Assembly: GCA_019247245.1 (NCBI GenBank)
Contig: JAFAPF010000110.1
Location: 1 to 8,172, forward strand
Reading direction: 5' to 3'
DNA: 8,172 nt
Source of the DNA: Rubrobacter sp.
Lineage (GTDB): Bacteria > Actinomycetota > Rubrobacteria > Rubrobacterales > Rubrobacteraceae
Every line of letters begins with the position of its first letter. Position 1 is the first letter of the stretch. Positions 6,177 to 8,172 of this stretch are shown in pieces. The notes beneath the pieces were generated by a model. The model saw only the letters and a program-made list of their open reading frames with translations. It was not told the DNA's origin and made no database searches. Position numbers and translations under genes: made by a program.

Positions 6177-6205
6177 TTGACTTTCTCGTCTGTATACTCT
6201 AGTAT
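6177..6205 (+). promoter_or_regulatory. Possible promoter of the DUF6941-like gene
   Basis: TTGACT (6177-6182) and TAGTAT (6200-6205) are 17 bases apart, which is ideal spacing. The -10 box is weak (4/6) and lies inside the palindrome at 6191-6208, so the BrnA-type repressor may also control this gene. Confidence 0.4.
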
Positions 6206-6208
6206 ACA
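6191..6208. promoter_or_regulatory. Palindromic operator TGTATACT-CT-AGTATACA
   Basis: An 8-bp perfect inverted repeat with a 2-base centre lies in the divergent region between brnT and the DUF6941-like gene. It covers the -10 box of the brnT promoter and overlaps the -10 of the opposite promoter. Ribbon-helix-helix antitoxins typically repress from such short palindromes, so BrnA is the likely ligand (inference). Confidence 0.6.
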
Positions 6209-6228
6209 TTCGTATTACAAGAGGTCAA
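6201..6228 (-). promoter_or_regulatory. Sigma-70 promoter of brnT-brnA
   Basis: On the minus strand TTGACC (6223-6228) and TATACT (6201-6206) are separated by 16 bases; each matches consensus at 5 of 6 positions. Transcription would start near 6194, leaving a leader of about 28 bases before TTG 6166. Confidence 0.65.
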
Positions 6229-6240
6229 CGGAAGGCGATT

Positions 6241-6684
6241 ATGGCGACCATTGATTTTTTATTACTCGCGAATCACGCAGAGGTCCAGAATGGATTGCTC
6301 TACATATCGGGAGCGGGATGGTCGGATATGTTTCGACCACTATCCACCCCAGAGGGGCAAATCCCAACCAACCACTTTGGCATCGGGACAAGCGTTTTGA
6401 TTCCGTGGGATGAAACCAATCAACCGCATCGCCTAACTATTTCAATTCAGCGCGAAGAGGATGGCACAGAGCTAGGCCGGGTCGAAACAGATGTCGAGGT
6501 CGGACGTCCTCCTGGTTTACCTGCTGGAACTGACCAGCGGGCGGTCTTCGGGATTGGGGCAGACATTTCATTCCCTGAGCAAGGGGAATACCGTGTTATA
6601 GCAACAATAGACGAAGACACGCGCTCGGCAAGCTTCAGAGTGAGCGACTTCCCATCCCAGTTTCTCAGTGAAGCCCCACGGTGA
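6241..6684 (+). CDS. DUF6941-like protein of unknown function
   Basis: A 147-residue protein beginning MATIDFLLLANHAEVQNGLLYISGAGWSD. The pattern of a short strand with FLLLANHAEV, then LLYISGAGW, a middle NHFGIGTSVLIPWDETNQPHRLTISI and an end PEQGEYRVIATIDED resembles the small beta-rich DUF6941 family, which is often found next to mobile or defence genes but has no defined function. There is no signal peptide, membrane segment or cysteine pair. The ATG at 6241 is preceded by GGAAGG at about 6 bases. The final codons (LSEAPR and the TGA) are made from the left arm of the 18-bp hairpin at 6668-6705, which probably wrote extra residues onto the C-terminus. It is divergent from brnT and shares its control region. 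It could be an accessory of the toxin-antitoxin pair or independent cargo. Confidence 0.6.
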   Translation: MATIDFLLLANHAEVQNGLLYISGAGWSDMFRPLSTPEGQIPTNHFGIGTSVLIPWDETNQPHRLTISIQREEDGTELGRVETDVEVGRPPGLPAGTDQRAVFGIGADISFPEQGEYRVIATIDEDTRSASFRVSDFPSQFLSEAPR

Positions 6685-6705
6685 GTACTCACCGTGGGGC
6701 TTCAC
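6668..6705. repeat. 18-bp perfect inverted repeat at the end of the DUF6941-like gene
   Basis: GTGAAGCCCCACGGTGAG (6668-6685), TA, then its exact reverse complement (6688-6705). The stem includes the last codons and the stop of the upstream gene and ends 7 bases before the tRNA. No T run follows (CGTTCTGG), so termination by the usual mechanism is doubtful. An RNA hairpin this long could stop exonucleases or be an RNase III site that frees the tRNA 5' side. Confidence 0.75.
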
Positions 6706-6712
6706 GTTCTGG

Positions 6713-6801
6713 GGGCGAGTGACCGAGAGGCCGAAGGTGAATAGCTTCGCAGGCTATCAATCGTTAACGATTCACCGTGGGTTCGAATCCCACCTCGCCC
6801 T
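6713..6801 (+). tRNA. Class II (serine-type) tRNA with alanine anticodon CGC; may be a pseudo-tRNA
   Basis: The acceptor stem GGGCGAG (6713-6719) pairs perfectly with CTCGCCC (6794-6800). The D arm (GACCGAGAGGCCGAAGGT) is very like bacterial tRNA-Ser. The anticodon stem ATAGC/GCTAT is perfect, with loop TTCGCAG and anticodon CGC at 6748-6750. A long variable arm AATCG-TTAA-CGATT (6759-6772) and a T arm GTGGG-TTCGAAT-CCCAC complete it. SerRS recognises the long variable arm; AlaRS needs G3-U70, which is absent (G3-C70). The loop differs from a Ser(CGA) loop mainly by A36 to C. Odd points: T at the discriminator position (G is usual in Ser), or an 8-bp acceptor with G6712-T6801 and A73; an extra base between D and anticodon stems (6739-6740); a competing 7-bp pairing GGTGAAT/ATTCACC (6736-6742 with 6770-6776). 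CCA is not encoded. Whether it works is unknown. Confidence 0.7.
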
Positions 6802-6808
6802 ATATCCT

Positions 6809-6844
6809 AAACCCCGGCAAAAGTTGGCGCTTCTGTCGGGGTTT
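6809..6844 (+). terminator. Hairpin after the tRNA, possible terminator
   Basis: AAACCCCGGC (6809-6818) pairs with GTCGGGGTTT (6835-6844), 10 bp with one G-T pair, across a 16-base loop. The strand ends in TTTGT, a short T run. It could end the tRNA transcript and insulate the transposase gene. Confidence 0.5.
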
Positions 6845-6856
6845 GTAAACCTCGCA

Positions 6857-6901
6857 GCCGAAGCCACTTGGTCTGCTAACCCATCATTCTACGGCTTCGG
6901 C
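6857..6901 (+). repeat. 9-bp inverted repeat in front of the transposase
   Basis: GCCGAAGCC (6857-6865) and GGCTTCGGC (6893-6901) are perfect complements around a 27-base loop. The repeat ends 11 bases before the AAGGAG of the transposase gene. Leader hairpins of this kind limit translation of transposase from read-through transcripts in several IS families; that role here is inferred. Confidence 0.5.
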
Positions 6902-6926
6902 GCATGTCTTACAAGGAGATACGCCG

Positions 6927-8147
6927 ATGAATCCCCGAGAACAACGAGGACTAGAACTCGCTAAAGCTGCCAAGATAACCCAACATGGCGAAGCTTGGCA
7001 GGTGCCATCCCAAAGCGGCAACAAGAAACGCTACCGTGTTCGCCTAGACGGAGAATTTCCGCGCTGCACCTGCCCTGACTTTGAGTTTCGGGGCCAAAGG
7101 TGCAAGCACATTCATGCAGTCGAATACACCTTAAAACAGGAAACCACCGCTGACGGCACGACTACTGTTACTGAGACGGTGAAGGTTACTTACGGGCAGA
7201 ACTGGCCCGCCTACAACACCGCCCAAACCAACGAGAAGGCAAGGTTTATGGTTCTGCTAGCCGGCCTATGCCAGGGTATACCAGAGCCCCCACAAGGGCT
7301 TGGACGGCCCCGAGTCTCCTTAAGAGATGTGGTGTTTAGTGCCGCCTTCAAGGTGTACTCCACCGTCTCTACCAGGCGTTGCATGAGTGACCTTCAGGAT
7401 GCTCATGCCAAAGGCTATATATCTAAGGCCCCACACTACAACACCATCATCAAGTACCTTGAGCTGCCGGACCTAACGCCTATCCTTCGGGACCTCATCG
7501 TAGTGAGTAGCTTGCCTCTGAAGGCCGTAGAAACGGATTTCGCTGTTGATGCATCCGGCTTTTCTTCATCGAGGTTCGTCAGGTGGTATGACGCTGCTTA
7601 CGGCCCTCAGCAAGACAGACACGATTGGCTCAAAGTTCATCTGATGGTCGGAGTTAAGACGAATATCGTCACCAGCATCGAGATAAGCGGCAGATATGAC
7701 CACGAATCACCCTTGTTCCCTGCCCTGGTTGAAAACACGGCCCGCAACTTTACGCTTGAGAGTGTGTCGGCAGACAAGGCGTATTCGAGTCGCAAGAACC
7801 TTCAACTAGTCACCGACAAAGGTGCAACGCCCTATATCCCGTTTAAGGGAGGCACCCTAGAGCCTACAGAGGATTCGGTTTGGAAGAAGATGTATCACTT
7901 CTACCACTTCAACCGAGAAGCCTTCCTAAGCCACTATCATAAACGCTCCAATGTTGAATCTACCTTCGCAATGATGAAGGCCAAGTTCGGTGACCGCCTT
8001 CGCTCCAAAACCGATGTTGCCCAGGCAAACGAGATGCTACTGAAGGTTTTAGCTCACAACATCTGCGTGGTCATACAGTCGATGTACGAGCTTGGAATAG
8101 AACCGACTTTATGGGCAAGCGATGATTCTGCCCATAAAGTACCCTAG
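6927..8147 (+). CDS. IS4-type DDE transposase with N-terminal SWIM zinc finger
   Basis: A 406-residue protein that should cut and join the ends of the surrounding element. Residues 40-65 are a SWIM-type zinc finger (C47-x-C49 and C59-x-H61, in CTCPDF and RCKHIHAV), a DNA- or protein-binding module. The catalytic core has D208 (FAVDASGF), D283 (SADKAYSS) and E344, the last within YHKRSNVESTFAMMK, which fits the IS4 signature Y-x2-R-x3-E-x6-K (Y337, R340, E344, K351). All three acidic residues are present and there is no frameshift, so it looks active. The ATG follows AAGGAG (6913-6918) by 8 bases. The last codons overlap the subterminal repeats, and the stop is 25 bp from the element end, a compact layout typical of an IS. 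The exact IS subgroup is not recognised. Confidence 0.88.
   Translation: MNPREQRGLELAKAAKITQHGEAWQVPSQSGNKKRYRVRLDGEFPRCTCPDFEFRGQRCKHIHAVEYTLKQETTADGTTTVTETVKVTYGQNWPAYNTAQTNEKARFMVLLAGLCQGIPEPPQGLGRPRVSLRDVVFSAAFKVYSTVSTRRCMSDLQDAHAKGYISKAPHYNTIIKYLELPDLTPILRDLIVVSSLPLKAVETDFAVDASGFSSSRFVRWYDAAYGPQQDRHDWLKVHLMVGVKTNIVTSIEISGRYDHESPLFPALVENTARNFTLESVSADKAYSSRKNLQLVTDKGATPYIPFKGGTLEPTEDSVWKKMYHFYHFNREAFLSHYHKRSNVESTFAMMKAKFGDRLRSKTDVAQANEMLLKVLAHNICVVIQSMYELGIEPTLWASDDSAHKVP
8105..8140. repeat. Right-end subterminal inverted pair
   Basis: ACTTTATGGGCA (8106-8117) and TGCCCATAAAGT (8129-8140) are perfect complements with an 11-base loop, inside the 3' end of the transposase gene. Both are copies of the left-end unit TGCCCATAAAGTC (5382-5394). 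They are probably transposase binding sites; in mRNA they could form a 12-bp hairpin. Confidence 0.65.
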
Positions 8148-8156
8148 ATTGGAGAC

Positions 8157-8172
8157 TTTATAGGCAAAGCCA
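8157..8172 (-). repeat. Right terminal inverted repeat of the element
   Basis: TTTATAGGCAAAGCCA is the exact reverse complement of the left end at 5338-5353. The window stops at its last base, so the outer flank and any target duplication are not visible. Confidence 0.85.

Larger units (their letters stand above)
5338..8172. mobile_element. IS4-type transposable element with cargo (toxin-antitoxin, DUF6941-like gene, class II tRNA)
   Basis: The element is 2835 bp long and bounded by perfect 16-bp inverted repeats: TGGCTTTGCCTATAAA at 5338-5353 and its reverse complement at 8157-8172. After one mismatch the match continues for four more bases (TCTC). It carries an IS4-signature transposase next to the right end, oriented towards that end, plus a brnT/brnA-like operon, a DUF6941-like gene and a serine-type tRNA. 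No other copy of the end sequence lies between, so the cargo is inside the element rather than beside a smaller IS. The window ends exactly at the right terminus, so the target-site duplication cannot be checked; the left flank reads ACTCGTT. An alternative is that the two ends belong to different insertions that trapped host genes between them. Confidence 0.8.

Noticed and set aside
6713..6801. Ordinary tRNA-Ala, or an attachment site used by an integrase
   Set aside because: The long variable arm and missing G3-U70 do not fit tRNA-Ala; there is no integrase gene and no second copy of the tRNA 3' end in the window.
6668..6964. 98-residue open frame over the tRNA
   Set aside because: It runs through the hairpin, the tRNA and the second hairpin, and its translation has no protein-like pattern.

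Overview
The window looks like bacterial chromosome of mixed quality: a few well-preserved housekeeping genes, a long gene-poor stretch with at least one clearly decayed gene, and, at the right end, a complete-looking transposable element with cargo. Base composition is balanced to moderately GC-rich by eye. Start codons include ATG, GTG and TTG, ribosome binding sites are of the AGGAG type, and neither tRNA gene encodes CCA. The protein flavours (an NFGGxVHGG-type acyl-CoA thioesterase, a short MetE-like enzyme, an OsmC remnant, a BrnT/BrnA pair) would fit an actinobacterial or Chloroflexota-like lineage. That is an impression, not an assignment.

Layout, left to right. At 1-99 (minus) is the start of an acyl-CoA thioesterase gene that seems frameshifted in a G run just before the window edge. 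At 261-491 (plus) is a small four-cysteine zinc-ribbon protein. At 733-1860 (plus) is a short cobalamin-independent methionine-synthase-like methyltransferase with all zinc ligands present. At 1977-2222 (minus) is an 81-residue protein of unknown function. From 2223 to 4786 there is no intact gene. This stretch holds an OsmC-family pseudogene (3342-3826) with two in-frame stops and two frameshifts, two DnaA-box-like 9-mers two helical turns apart (2952-2981), several long perfect inverted repeats, and two weak coding remnants. A standard tRNA-Asp (4787-4860) and an intact thioredoxin gene (4955-5290) follow.

The most interesting part is 5338-8172. It is bounded by perfect 16-bp terminal inverted repeats (TGGCTTTGCCTATAAA), with further short CCCAYAAAGTC-type repeats inside each end, and it carries an IS4-signature DDE transposase with an N-terminal SWIM zinc finger (6927-8147). 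Between the left end and the transposase are four cargo genes: a BrnT/BrnA-type toxin-antitoxin operon (minus strand), a divergent DUF6941-like protein sharing a palindromic control region with it, and a class II (serine-type) tRNA gene whose anticodon reads CGC, an alanine anticodon.

How the parts could work together (inference). BrnT/BrnA would stabilise the element by addiction, and BrnA probably represses its own promoter at the 8-bp palindrome at 6191-6208, which also overlaps the likely promoter of the DUF6941-like gene. The tRNA lies straight after a perfect 18-bp hairpin at the end of that gene, with no room for its own promoter in between, so it is probably made by readthrough and processing. 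If charged by SerRS through its long variable arm, it would insert serine at GCG alanine codons. It may equally be a dead tRNA relic. The insertion lies 47 bp past the thioredoxin stop codon; the outer right flank is not visible, so no target duplication can be tested.
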